Assembly: GCA_019058315.1 (NCBI GenBank) | Contig: JAHPZH010000003.1 | Location: 330,451-394,450, forward strand | From: Candidatus Helarchaeota archaeon | GTDB lineage: Archaea > Asgardarchaeota > Lokiarchaeia > Helarchaeales > RDOG01 | Length of the DNA stretch: 64,000 nt | Direction of reading: 5' to 3' | Part shown: positions 46,239 through 55,125 of the stretch, piece after piece | Layout: each line of letters starts with the position of its first letter | How positions within the stretch are numbered: the first letter of the stretch is position 1 | Translations under genes and position numbers: made by a program | Notes under the pieces: model-generated | Database searches by the model: none | What the model saw: the letters and a program-made list of their open reading frames with translations, nothing else | What the model was told of the DNA's origin: nothing

Positions 46239-47429
46239 CTAAAAGAACTTATCTAAAGTAATTAAAGAATTAGTAAAATTTTGATAAATCTTTACATCCA
46301 CAACTGGAAATTTATTAAGAATTGATGTGCTAATTTTTTTTTCATTAATTTTATAAGATTTTAAAGGTTTTTTTCCTTCTAATTTTAAATACAAAATAGG
46401 CATCTCGGTAATCGATGGTTTTATATCAGAACTTAAATGTTTTAACGATGAGGTTAAATGCTTTAGTATGAACGTTGTTAAATCATTATTATTTTTAAAT
46501 ATTATAGGTAATTTTAAAGTAACCCAAATATATTTTCGGTTTTTTAATTTGATTATTTGGATCTTTTTTGTAAATGCTTTATTCCCTAAAATTTCTACAA
46601 GAAATACTCCTCGTTGATATGAGTAATCAATCGAACAAACAGCTTCTGATGATCCTGGATTATAAATCCAATCATCTAAAATAAATTGCTTATGATAATG
46701 ACCTAATGCTAGGTAATCAACTCGATCTTTTAATATTGAAACTTCTAGTAATTTCATTCCAGGTACATTTACCATCTGACCTTCAATACCAAAATGTTGT
46801 AGTAAGATATGGAATAACCCATCATCCTTTTTAATACCATCTTTGACCTTTAGTAAATAATCTCCATTTCTATCACCAAGAAACTTAGTCCCATATATCA
46901 TTACATTTCGTATTTGGATTTTACCACCTTTGCATTTCTTAAAATCATAGGATGAAAACATATTTTCGGGAGACTGGGTTATATCTGCATCAAGAAGAAT
47001 AAGTAATCCCAAATTTGAAATAAATTTTAGCCAAGATTGCCCGTTGTCTACTTTAATACCTTTCGAATATTTACGTAGGTCGTGATTACCCTCAATTGCT
47101 ATTATTGGAATCGATTCCTCAGTATAAATTTTAAAATCTTTTAAAATATTGAATATTTTATTCAATTTTTCAGGTAAAATGTCTAAAGAGGTAAATATAT
47201 CACCGCCCAATAGAATAAAATCTACTTTATTGATTATGGCAAGCGATAATATCTCTTCAAACGCGTTTATAAAATCATTCGATCGAAAATAATTCCTATA
47301 TTGTTGACACCCCAGATGGATATCACTTACATGAATAAAACTTACGGATTTATTGCTATTTTTCTGAAATTTCGTTTTATTTCCAAATTTATTCTCGAAA
47401 ATATTAAAATTGGTCATAAAATTCAGCAT
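46239..47429 (-). CDS. mre11: Mre11/SbcD-type nuclease
   Basis: A 396-residue calcineurin-like phosphoesterase with HVSDIHLG, LLGGDIF, IEGNHD, HILLQHFG and LGHYHKQF, the full set of Mre11 metal motifs, followed by a C-terminal domain. Mre11 processes DNA ends with Rad50, but no rad50, herA or nurA lies nearby. The N-terminus has about 30 extra residues; ATG 47417 is an alternative start. A zinc-ribbon gene follows. Confidence 0.9.
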   Translation of the reverse strand: MLNFMTNFNIFENKFGNKTKFQKNSNKSVSFIHVSDIHLGCQQYRNYFRSNDFINAFEEILSLAIINKVDFILLGGDIFTSLDILPEKLNKIFNILKDFKIYTEESIPIIAIEGNHDLRKYSKGIKVDNGQSWLKFISNLGLLILLDADITQSPENMFSSYDFKKCKGGKIQIRNVMIYGTKFLGDRNGDYLLKVKDGIKKDDGLFHILLQHFGIEGQMVNVPGMKLLEVSILKDRVDYLALGHYHKQFILDDWIYNPGSSEAVCSIDYSYQRGVFLVEILGNKAFTKKIQIIKLKNRKYIWVTLKLPIIFKNNNDLTTFILKHLTSSLKHLSSDIKPSITEMPILYLKLEGKKPLKSYKINEKKISTSILNKFPVVDVKIYQNFTNSLITLDKFF

Positions 47430-47517
47430 GCTAATTTGAATGTTAAAAAATTATGATTTAAATAAAAATTCAGTTATAAAAATAATGAAAGCCAAAGAAA
47501 GAAGTGAAATATCATAA

Positions 47518-48138
47518 ATGAGTATTAAGAAACATCGAAATGATTATTACTACAAAAAAGCGAAAGTTGATAAATTTAAATCGAGAGCAGCTTATAAACT
47601 CTTGGAACTAAATAAAAATTTTAAAATACTTAAAAATGCGAAAGTAATAATTGATTTGTGTTGTGCTCCAGGAAGTTGGTTGCAAGTATTAAAGCGAGAG
47701 TTAACAGATGAGAAAGACCTTTCTATCATAGCGGTAGATTTAGTAAATATTGATGTGTTTGAGGATTATATAAAATTTATTCGAGGGGACATAACAGAGG
47801 AGATAATTATTTCTAAATTAAATAATGAACTTCCACGACCTGCAGACTTGGTAATTTCCGATTGTTCTCCCAAACTAATTGGTGCCAAAGATACTGATCA
47901 TGCTAGACAAATTTACTTAGCGGAATGCTCTTTTAATATAGCAAAAAATTGTCTTAGAATAGGAGGAAACTTTCTAACTAAAATCTTTTATGGCGATATG
48001 TTAGACCAATTTAAGAAAAAAATTATGAAAAATTTTCATAGTTACCGTATTTTTAAACCCAAAGCATCTCCTAGAAAATCTAGAGAAGCATATTTATTAG
48101 CTTTTGGACTTAAAACCAAGAAATTCATAAAGCAATAG
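47518..48138 (+). CDS. rlmE: FtsJ/RlmE-family 2'-O-methyltransferase
   Basis: A 206-residue RrmJ-fold enzyme: KSRAAYKL carries the first catalytic Lys, DLCCAPGSW is the SAM-binding loop, VISDCSP the catalytic Asp, and SREAYLL the last Glu, completing the K-D-K-E tetrad. It methylates the ribose of rRNA or tRNA; archaeal members are closest to the Trm7/RlmE group. The size is normal. It is divergent from mre11 with an 88-base gap. Confidence 0.94.
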   Translation: MSIKKHRNDYYYKKAKVDKFKSRAAYKLLELNKNFKILKNAKVIIDLCCAPGSWLQVLKRELTDEKDLSIIAVDLVNIDVFEDYIKFIRGDITEEIIISKLNNELPRPADLVISDCSPKLIGAKDTDHARQIYLAECSFNIAKNCLRIGGNFLTKIFYGDMLDQFKKKIMKNFHSYRIFKPKASPRKSREAYLLAFGLKTKKFIKQ

Positions 48139-48165
48139 AGAAATAATTGTAATTCTAAAGAAATT

Positions 48166-48567
48166 TTATTCTAATTCTTCAGAATTATCATCATCTTCAT
48201 CCTTACTATCAATTTGTTGAATAATCCAGATATCAAGTTCATTACATTGAATTGGATTTACGGTTTGACCGGCTCCACAGATTTTAGCATTGATACAGAC
48301 AAAACATGGACAATTATCCAAATTAGTCCAAGAGAATTTTTTAATTGGTCGATTTTTGTCATTAGAATAGAGTCTATAAGTCCATCTCCCACCGGACAAT
48401 TCTTTAACCCTTCTAAGTAATCCCTGTTTTTCCAATTTTACTGCAATTCGAGAACCCTCTCGGCTATTGAGTTTCAATTCCCTCCAAAGATCACTTTGTA
48501 AGATCCCCTTATTACCAGCTAATTGTACATGAGTGACAGCAGCCTCTTCAGCCTCTTTTATGTCCAA
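48166..48567 (-). CDS. TFE-beta / RPC34-like transcription factor subunit
   Basis: The N-terminal winged helix (LQSDLWRELKLNSREGSRIAVKLEKQGLLRR) followed by CPCFVCINAKICG...NPIQC matches archaeal TFE-beta, the homologue of RNA polymerase III subunit RPC34/39, whose C-terminal domain binds a cubane 4Fe-4S cluster. TFE-beta pairs with TFE-alpha to open promoters. The 133-residue protein ends in an acidic tail. TTG 48567 follows AAGGTG. The gene is convergent with rlmE. Confidence 0.88.
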   Translation of the reverse strand: MDIKEAEEAAVTHVQLAGNKGILQSDLWRELKLNSREGSRIAVKLEKQGLLRRVKELSGGRWTYRLYSNDKNRPIKKFSWTNLDNCPCFVCINAKICGAGQTVNPIQCNELDIWIIQQIDSKDEDDDNSEELE

Positions 48568-49029
48568 TCAACAAACACCTTAATTTACTCTGCTATATAC
48601 AAATATACTTTGTAAAATCAAACGTAAAAAACTAATTAATTTCAATGTTATTTTGTGCGAAATTGATAAGTGAACTTCAAAGGTTCTCTAAATAAATAAT
48701 CACTTATACCCTTAATAAAATTAATTCAATAATTGTAGAATTGCATTGATTTGAATTTCATTCATTTTAGTTACATCTTGAATAATTAAATTAATTCAAA
48801 AAATAATTTGGTTTCTTTTTCAAAGGACGAAAATTTTTTGAAGCAATTATGATTAATTAATAATAGTCGATGAAGAAAATAAACGGTCTAATGAGAAAAC
48901 CGATGAAGAAGAAATCCAACAACCGAGACTTCCTTTTTTTTATTTTAAGTTGAATTGAAGTTTGAATAATATTTTTATTGTTTTATTACTTTTTATTTAT
49001 AAAAAACAAGGAAAGAGCTAGAAAAAAGA
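48568..49029. other. 462-base intergenic region
   Basis: No ORF with support was found on either strand. The region is AT-rich and holds the candidate structured RNA at 48866-48942 and the promoters of the divergent TFE-beta and HAD genes. Confidence 0.6.
48866..48942 (+). ncRNA. Possible C/D-box-like small RNA
   Basis: CGATGAAGAA occurs at 48868 and again at 48901, 33 bases apart; CCGA follows at 48923 and a T-rich run after 48933. The layout recalls C, C' and D boxes (UGAUGA, CUGA) with one base changed in each. No D' box CUGA is clear. This is a weak candidate only. Confidence 0.2.
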
Positions 49030-49740
49030 ATGAAAAACACTAAAGAAATAGCATTTCTCTTTGATTTAGATGGAACATTGTTAGATGCAATTCCTTTCTT
49101 TAATCAATTAGTTCTAGAATCAATCGAGGAAATGGGAATCAAGTTAGATGAAGATATGAAGAAGACTTTATTATTTGAGGCGATTAATCAAACTACAGAT
49201 AAATCCAGCAAGGATTTCATCTTTAATTTGTTTTTTACAATAGGTAAAATGATAGGAGTTACAGAGAAATCAAAAATCTATAAACTTCAAGTGAATGCGG
49301 GAATGAAATATCTCAAAGGAATGACAAAAGTAGATTTAATCGAAGGTACACCCGAAACTCTGCATTTTTTAAGTTCGAAAGGGTATAAAATTGGGTTAGT
49401 TACTACTTCTTCTCAAAGAGATTTAGCACCAAAACTTGGGGATTTGAGGGAATTATTTGATATAATTTGTACTAGAGAAGATACTAAAAAAATGAAACCC
49501 CATCCTGAACCAATTCTAAAAGCTGCAAACGATTTGAATATCATGCCTAATAGGTGTGTGATGATTGGTGATACACCTGACGACATTTTGGCTGGGCAAA
49601 ATGCTAAAGTAGGATGTACAGTTGGTGTTTTAACTGGTTTCTCAAGTTTAGAAATTTTTAAAGAATTTAAAGCTAATTTAATTTTTAAAAGTGTTGCTGA
49701 AATCCCTGATAGATTATCTGATATTTTGGATTTTTTTTAG
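49030..49740 (+). CDS. HAD-superfamily phosphatase
   Basis: A 236-residue HAD phosphatase with canonical FDLDGTLLD, TTSSQ, a lysine in KMKPHPEP and GDTPDDILAGQNA. The helical cap between motifs I and II is the phosphoglycolate-phosphatase/beta-phosphoglucomutase type. The substrate is unknown. In contrast to 22058-22780 all catalytic residues are present. Confidence 0.93.
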   Translation: MKNTKEIAFLFDLDGTLLDAIPFFNQLVLESIEEMGIKLDEDMKKTLLFEAINQTTDKSSKDFIFNLFFTIGKMIGVTEKSKIYKLQVNAGMKYLKGMTKVDLIEGTPETLHFLSSKGYKIGLVTTSSQRDLAPKLGDLRELFDIICTREDTKKMKPHPEPILKAANDLNIMPNRCVMIGDTPDDILAGQNAKVGCTVGVLTGFSSLEIFKEFKANLIFKSVAEIPDRLSDILDFF

Positions 49741-49924
49741 ATTACTTAATTCGTGCAAATTATTTTTTTAAAATATATTTAAAATGGTTTAAAAATTTCT
49801 CAAATTAATTTTTTCTGATTTTACACTATATATTACAAGAATATTCCCTAGATATTCGTGAAATTTAACTGCAAGGTTTATCAATCTTCAAATAACCGAA
49901 TATGAAATTTAAGGTGATATAAAA

Positions 49925-50155
49925 GTGGATAAAAAAATGTGTAAAAAGTGTGTAGATTTTAAGAAATTAAAGTCATTTGATGAATTACAAGCTGTTTTTC
50001 ATAATTGGTGTGCTCATTCTGAACTACCTTGTGCTCTATTATCTTCCTGTCAAAAAATTCCAGATTTTAAAAATTCAGTTGAATTTCAAAATCAAATAGA
50101 AAAGGCTTATGAAGCTCTAGGAAAAATTAATCCAGTACGATATAATAATTTATAA
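49925..50155 (+). CDS. Small Cys-rich protein, 76 residues
   Basis: Starts at GTG 49925 behind AAGGTGA. The sequence begins MDKKMCKKCVDF and has five cysteines in total (CxxC, then HNWCAH, PCALL, SCQK). A zinc or redox role is likely but no family is recognised. It is monocistronic. Confidence 0.6.
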   Translation: MDKKMCKKCVDFKKLKSFDELQAVFHNWCAHSELPCALLSSCQKIPDFKNSVEFQNQIEKAYEALGKINPVRYNNL

Positions 50156-50234
50156 TTAATATTATTAGCTCCCACATATTCTTTCTTAAATCATTCTCAA
50201 TAAGAGTTTTTAAGCTCTTACATGTCCCTTTTTG

Positions 50235-50606
50235 TTAAGATGCATCTATAAACTTTAAAAGATTGAGCAGAATTTGTTCAAAAATTAATTGATAATAAGG
50301 TAAAATAAAAAAAAATTTGTAATTCCTTGTAATTTGTAGTTTTAATTCATCTATTATTTCTAATTCTATATCATTTTTAACCAAATCTACAACATCTTTT
50401 ATAAATTCTTCTGTTTTCTCCAATACAAGAACTGATATTATATCTTGTAACAAATTTTTCCTATAATTATCTTGAATTTCGTGAAATCTATTGAATATTT
50501 TCTTAATTTTAATAAAATGGGCATTTCCCTTATTTAATATATCTTGGAATAATTGAATTTTATCTAAACCCTGATTTCTCATTAAATTTATCTCCTCTAT
50601 TATCAA
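50235..50606 (-). CDS. Hypothetical helical protein
   Basis: Not recognised. The 123-residue product is predicted to be all helical with a hydrophobic C-terminal part (YKFFFILPYYQLIFEQILLNLL). No motif is visible. ATG 50582 is an alternative start. The local base composition is very AT-rich, so the call is less sure than for its neighbours. Confidence 0.45.
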   Translation of the reverse strand: MIIEEINLMRNQGLDKIQLFQDILNKGNAHFIKIKKIFNRFHEIQDNYRKNLLQDIISVLVLEKTEEFIKDVVDLVKNDIELEIIDELKLQITRNYKFFFILPYYQLIFEQILLNLLKFIDAS

Positions 50607-50966
50607 TTTTTTTTGATAAAATTATCGAATATAATTAATAATCTATGAAGACATATATTAATTTTTTTTAAATATTCAAGGAGAAATCTATAATTTTAAT
50701 TGCTTTCTCAAAAAGTCAATAAAAATTTTAATTATTTTACCAGAAGTTATTAGAAATTTCATGTATTTCTTTTTTAGATAAAAAATAGAATATTTTTTTT
50801 AACAAAAGTTCGGAATAAAAATTATAAAGCGAAAATAATCAATTAACTTTAATCAAAAATTTTAATTTAAAAAATTTAAAATGCATTAATTAAAAAATTT
50901 TTCAATAATAATTACTATACCAAATTAGCTTTTCACAAATATTTTTGGAATTAAGTGAATTAAAAA
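50607..50966. other. 360-base AT-rich intergenic region
   Basis: No supported ORF, hairpin or repeat was found. It contains the promoter region of the Vps4-like gene, but no TATA element stands out from the AT-rich background. Confidence 0.6.
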
Positions 50967-52130
50967 ATGAGTAGATCAGAAATAGAACGTGGGATGGCTA
51001 AGGCTGAAAATTATGAACGGAGAGCTTTGACTTTAATTAATAAAGGAGATTATCCAGCTGCATTAGGAGAATTAATTAAGGCAATAGAGAAATATAAAAC
51101 ATTAGCAGCTCGTTTTCAAAGATCTGTTCTTTATGATCGATGGCTTGAAAAGGCTGATGAATTATTAGTTTTAGCTAAAAAGATAAAAGGTAAAGCTAAA
51201 ACTACTCCAGAAATGGTAAAAGAAGGGGCTCCAATTTCAATCAAAGATTGTGATGAAGTTGGTGAAAGAGTAGATCCAGAGACAAACAAATTAGATTTTT
51301 CTAAATTAGCAGGAATGGATAAAATCAAAAAAATTCTAAGGCGAACAATAGAATGGTCATTAAAAGAGAAAGAAAAAATGGAGGAACATGGATTAGAACC
51401 TACGAAAGGAATACTCTTGGTAGGTCCTCCTGGATGTGGAAAAACATATTTAGTTAAATGTGCTGCTGGTGAATTTAAAATTAGACTTTTAATCGCTTCT
51501 CCAGCCTCAACTTTCAATAAATATGTGGGAGAAACCCCAAAAGCTGTTCGTAAAGTATTTCAATGCGGAGAAAAAATGACCCCCTCAATTATTTTTGTTG
51601 ATGAAATTGATAAATTGCTTCCTGATCCTTCAAGATCAAGCGATTCATCTGGAGTAACTGGTCAAGCTTTATCAACTTTCCAACAAGAGATGGATGGTGC
51701 TCAATCAGGAACGGGTTTTATTGTTATGATGGCAACGAATGACCCTGAACTCCTCCACCCAGCCCTTTCGCGTACCGGAAGAGTATCATATCGACTCTAT
51801 ATTCCTCCTCCTGATAAACCTACTAGAGCTGCTGTATTTAGAATTAATTTAGAAGCACCAAAACTTATCCTTGAACCGGAAGTACAAAATTTTGATTTAT
51901 TAGCAGATTTAACTGCCCCTCAAGATGGTTGGTATTATGCATCTTCTGATATTGAGGAAATGTGTCGCCGAGCAAAGGAAAAGAGATTTGAGATTATAAT
52001 AGAATCTGGTAATGAAGAAATTCCTTTAACTTTAGATATGTTAAAAGAAGCGATCAACTCATTAAAGCCATCAATCTCGCCCAAACAAATACATAGATAT
52101 GAAAAATGGGCAGATGAGTTTAGTGGCTAA
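50967..52130 (+). CDS. Vps4-like AAA ATPase with MIT domain
   Basis: Residues 1-75 form a three-helix MIT-like domain (KAENYERRALTLINKGDYPAALGEL), then a linker and a single AAA domain: GPPGCGKT (Walker A), the pore loop in FNKYVGETPKAVRKVF, IIFVDEID (Walker B), MATNDP (sensor 1) and TGRVSYRLYIPPPDKPTR. This is the layout of Vps4/CdvC, which disassembles ESCRT-III polymers. No ESCRT-III gene is adjacent, so it is probably a second Vps4-family member with other targets. The neighbours are small GTPase genes. Confidence 0.9.
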   Translation: MSRSEIERGMAKAENYERRALTLINKGDYPAALGELIKAIEKYKTLAARFQRSVLYDRWLEKADELLVLAKKIKGKAKTTPEMVKEGAPISIKDCDEVGERVDPETNKLDFSKLAGMDKIKKILRRTIEWSLKEKEKMEEHGLEPTKGILLVGPPGCGKTYLVKCAAGEFKIRLLIASPASTFNKYVGETPKAVRKVFQCGEKMTPSIIFVDEIDKLLPDPSRSSDSSGVTGQALSTFQQEMDGAQSGTGFIVMMATNDPELLHPALSRTGRVSYRLYIPPPDKPTRAAVFRINLEAPKLILEPEVQNFDLLADLTAPQDGWYYASSDIEEMCRRAKEKRFEIIIESGNEEIPLTLDMLKEAINSLKPSISPKQIHRYEKWADEFSG

Positions 52131-52200
52131 ATAAATTTAAATTTTTTTAAAAAATAAGAATAAAACGATTTAATTTGTTGAAAGAGAATTAAATAGGAAC

Positions 52201-52743
52201 TTACTCGTTAAGATTTTTAAAATATTCTACTGATGCATTTGTTAATTTTGTAAATGCTTCATCTACACCATTACCTGTTTTTGCTGATGTCTCGAAGCAA
52301 TCAACGGCTCCAATTTCTTTAGCTTTTTTTTCCATTTCTTCTTTAGAGATTTTTCTCTTATCTTTTAAATCATTTTTATTGCCAATTATAATGAATGGGA
52401 TATCACCAGCAAACTTTTTCAGCTCGGTAAGCCAATTTTCAAGATGTTCATAAGTTTCTTTATCTGTTAAATCAAATACAATAAAACAGCAATGGGAACC
52501 TTCTAAATAACTTTCTCGAATGTCCTTGAAAATTGCTTGGCCTCCAATGTCCCATAATAAAAGTTCAGCTTTAGCTTCCTCAACTGGAACTGTTTTTAGC
52601 GAAATATCGAATCCTAAGGTGGGTTTATATTCTTGATCAAACTTCTTATCTACATGTCGAACAATTAATGAGGTCTTCCCTACTCCGCCGTCTCCAATTA
52701 CAACTGCTTTAAGAAATATCTTTCTATCTGAAATCAAAAACAT
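52201..52743 (-). CDS. Ras/Rab-like small GTPase
   Basis: About 180 residues with G1 GDGGVGKTS, a Thr-containing switch I (KPTLGFDI), G3 WDIGGQ, G4 GNKNDL and G5 ETSAKTG. The G3 Ala of Ras/Rab (DTAGQ) is Gly, as in Arf-like or Rag GTPases, yet the rest is Rab-like. It lacks a C-terminal cysteine, so prenylation is unlikely. ATG 52743 follows a GTG. Convergent with the Vps4-like gene. Confidence 0.94.
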   Translation of the reverse strand: MFLISDRKIFLKAVVIGDGGVGKTSLIVRHVDKKFDQEYKPTLGFDISLKTVPVEEAKAELLLWDIGGQAIFKDIRESYLEGSHCCFIVFDLTDKETYEHLENWLTELKKFAGDIPFIIIGNKNDLKDKRKISKEEMEKKAKEIGAVDCFETSAKTGNGVDEAFTKLTNASVEYFKNLNE

Positions 52744-53215
52744 CACTTTTTTATTTTAAATTCAAATATCTGGTTTTATTATCCACAAATAAAAATTCTA
52801 GTATAATTTCATATTTGTTTCTTTATTTTTAATATTTCACTTAAATATTGAGCTAATTAATTCAACATAAATCTAATTGAAATCATTTTTATATCACTCA
52901 TTTAGTGTGTAGACTTATTTCTTAAAAAATAATTTCAATATTTTGACCGAAAAATAAATACAATAAACTTCAAATCTATATTTGGATTAGTGGTTGATAG
53001 ATTTTTATTTATATAAGAATATTAATTTAAAATTTATTTCTCCATTCTGATTTCTGAAGAATCCAGAGCTCCGAATTTTAAGATAAATTCTCCAGAAACT
53101 TTAATAAAATAAGAATTTTTAAATTAATTGTTTAAATATAAAATTAAATACATAATATTCTAAATAACATCTAATTAAAATTTCAATTCTTAGCTATGTT
53201 TCTGGAGTAGTCAAG
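52744..53215. other. 472-base intergenic region between divergent GTPase genes
   Basis: No supported ORF. The stretch 53041-53100 is less AT-rich than the rest and carries short repeated CCAGA(A/G) words, possibly regulatory. Nothing else recognised. Confidence 0.5.
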
Positions 53216-53749
53216 GTGGAAAAGAAACAACATTACGTCTTCAAGATTCTATTACTTGGAGATGGTGGAGTGGGAAAGACTAGCTTATTACGCCGCTTTA
53301 TTGATAACACTTTTACTCCAGATTACAAAAGTACGATTGGCGTCCAATTTATGACTAGGACGGTTGATTTAAACGACGAAAAATCGATTAAATTAGTAAT
53401 TTGGGATGTTGCAGGTCAGTCAAAATTTACCTCATATCGACATTTGTATTATAAGGACGCAGAAGGTATTATTTTAGTCTATGACATAACTCGACCAGAT
53501 AGTTTCGATAATCTTGAAATGTGGATCTCGGATGCTGTAAAGCATACAGCTAGAAATGCACATATTGCAATTCTAGGAAATAAAGTGGATTTAGAAGATA
53601 AAAGATCCATTTCAAAAAGTAAAGGTCGAGAATATTCAACTGAAAAGAAAGCGGTTTTATTTTCAGAAACTTCAGCTAAAACAGGTTTTAATGTTGATAA
53701 TGCCTTTTTAGAGCTTACTAAAAATATTTTATCAAGGGGATTTATCTAG
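53216..53749 (+). CDS. Rab-like small GTPase (cassette 1)
   Basis: A 177-residue GTPase: GDGGVGKTSLLRRF (G1), YKSTIGVQF with switch I Thr, WDVAGQSKFTSYR (G3), GNKVDL (G4) and SETSAKTG (G5). It starts at GTG 53216 behind GGAG. No C-terminal cysteine or lipid signal. The longin-roadblock gene starts three bases after its stop, so translation is probably coupled. It closely resembles 54573-55109. The pair likely forms a GTPase with its regulator. Confidence 0.95.
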   Translation: MEKKQHYVFKILLLGDGGVGKTSLLRRFIDNTFTPDYKSTIGVQFMTRTVDLNDEKSIKLVIWDVAGQSKFTSYRHLYYKDAEGIILVYDITRPDSFDNLEMWISDAVKHTARNAHIAILGNKVDLEDKRSISKSKGREYSTEKKAVLFSETSAKTGFNVDNAFLELTKNILSRGFI

Positions 53750-53752
53750 CTT

Positions 53753-54511
53753 ATGTCTAGTGTAGAAGTTATAAAAGCAATTTTTATATTTGACAAAAAA
53801 TCGGGACGGCCTTTTATTCGTTACAGGCCTTCTAGAGATTTTCAGATAGAACCATTTTTAGTTATTGGATTTTTAACTGCAATTATGAAATTTTCAAAAG
53901 AAGTTGGTCGTTCTGATTTAAAAATGATTGACATGGAAAATTTAAGGTTTGTTTTTACAGAAAAAGATGGTATAATTTTCAATGCAATAACCACAAAATT
54001 GGTTAAGCCAATTGATTTGATGTTTAAATTAAATACGATTTCAACTATTTTTCTGAATGAATATACAATGGAAGAATTGTTAGATCCCAAAATTGCATTA
54101 GAATATTATGATGGCTTTAAAAATACAATACATGAAATTATCCATGGGACTGTTCGTGGTTTAGAAAGTGAAAAAGAATTAAAAATTAAAGAAATTTTAT
54201 CTAAATTCAATAAGAATAATGAAATTTGTGGTTCCGGAATTATCTCATTTACGGGAGATTTCCTTGTAACCGCTTTTGAAAGAGTAGAGGATGAAGATAT
54301 TGTTCATAATATTTTCAACTCAATTTTTGAAACTAAAATTTTTGGTATAAATAACTTCACGATTACAATATTAAAACAACATATTATTATAACAAGAATA
54401 GAAGAGGAAAGTTTATTAGTAATTATAATGAGAGAAGATCAAGTATGTTCAGCTATAGAGGATAATATTGATAAAATAAAGAAGAGAATAAGAAAAATAT
54501 TGAGAGCATAG
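53753..54511 (+). CDS. Longin-roadblock-like protein (cassette 1)
   Basis: A 252-residue two-domain protein. The first ~125 residues (VIKAIFIFDKKSGRPFIRY, FVFTEKDGIIFNAI) fit a longin order; the second half (KEILSKF, ICGSGIISFTGDFLVTAF, VHNIFNSIF, ITRIEEESLLVIIM and a last helix) fits alpha-beta-beta-alpha-beta-beta-beta-alpha of roadblock/LC7. Both folds are known partners of small GTPases. The gene follows the GTPase at three bases. The domain call is a pattern inference, not a database match. Confidence 0.72.
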   Translation: MSSVEVIKAIFIFDKKSGRPFIRYRPSRDFQIEPFLVIGFLTAIMKFSKEVGRSDLKMIDMENLRFVFTEKDGIIFNAITTKLVKPIDLMFKLNTISTIFLNEYTMEELLDPKIALEYYDGFKNTIHEIIHGTVRGLESEKELKIKEILSKFNKNNEICGSGIISFTGDFLVTAFERVEDEDIVHNIFNSIFETKIFGINNFTITILKQHIIITRIEEESLLVIIMREDQVCSAIEDNIDKIKKRIRKILRA

Positions 54512-54572
54512 TGATAATTTAAATATATGTTATAAATTATTTAGATAAAACATTAAAATTGAGGTTTTTAAG

Positions 54573-55109
54573 ATAGAACATCAAGAGCATTACGTCTTCA
54601 AGATTTTACTGTTGGGGGATGGTGCTGTTGGAAAAACTAGTCTACTAAAGAGATTCATTGAAAATACCTTTGATCCTGACTATAAAGGGACGATTGGCGT
54701 CCAATTCATGACTAAAAAAGTTGAACTTGAAAATCAATTTGTTAAATTAGTAATTTGGGATGTTGCAGGGCAATCTCGTTTTACATCTTATCGTCATTTG
54801 TACCTTAAAGATGCAGATGGAGTAATATTAGTTTATGATATAACTCGCTACCCAACATTTGAGAATTTAGAGAAGTGGGTTGAAGACGCAGTTAAATATA
54901 CAGAACAAGATATTCAAATTGCTGTATTAGCTAATAAGAAAGATTTAAGTGGCAATAGGAATGTTACTGAAGAAGAGGGGAGACTTTATTCTGCACTTAG
55001 AGAAGCAGTTCTATTTAGCGAGACCTCAGCAAAAACCGGAGAAAATGTAGAGAAAGCCTTTTTAGAACTAGCAAAAAATATGATCAAAGTCTCAAGACAG
55101 AATAAATAG
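54573..55109 (+). CDS. Rab-like small GTPase (cassette 2), non-canonical start
   Basis: Homologous to 53216-53749: GDGAVGKTSLLKRF, YKGTIGVQF, WDVAGQSRFTSYR, ANKKDL, SETSAKTG. The only standard start, TTG 54612, falls inside the first beta strand and would remove it. The frame is open upstream to a stop at 54546, with no ATG, GTG or TTG. ATA at 54573, eight bases after GAGG, gives I-E-H-Q-E-H-Y-V-F-K, aligning residue by residue with M-E-K-K-Q-H-Y-V-F-K of cassette 1. An AUA start is therefore proposed. No lipidation signal. Confidence 0.85.
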   Translation: MEHQEHYVFKILLLGDGAVGKTSLLKRFIENTFDPDYKGTIGVQFMTKKVELENQFVKLVIWDVAGQSRFTSYRHLYLKDADGVILVYDITRYPTFENLEKWVEDAVKYTEQDIQIAVLANKKDLSGNRNVTEEEGRLYSALREAVLFSETSAKTGENVEKAFLELAKNMIKVSRQNK

Positions 55110-55125
55110 GAGATTAATATCGCAT

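Noticed and set aside
54612..55109. TTG 54612 as the start of the second cassette GTPase
   Set aside because: It lies within the first beta strand, directly before the P-loop; the paralogue shows 13 more residues upstream, which are present in frame.
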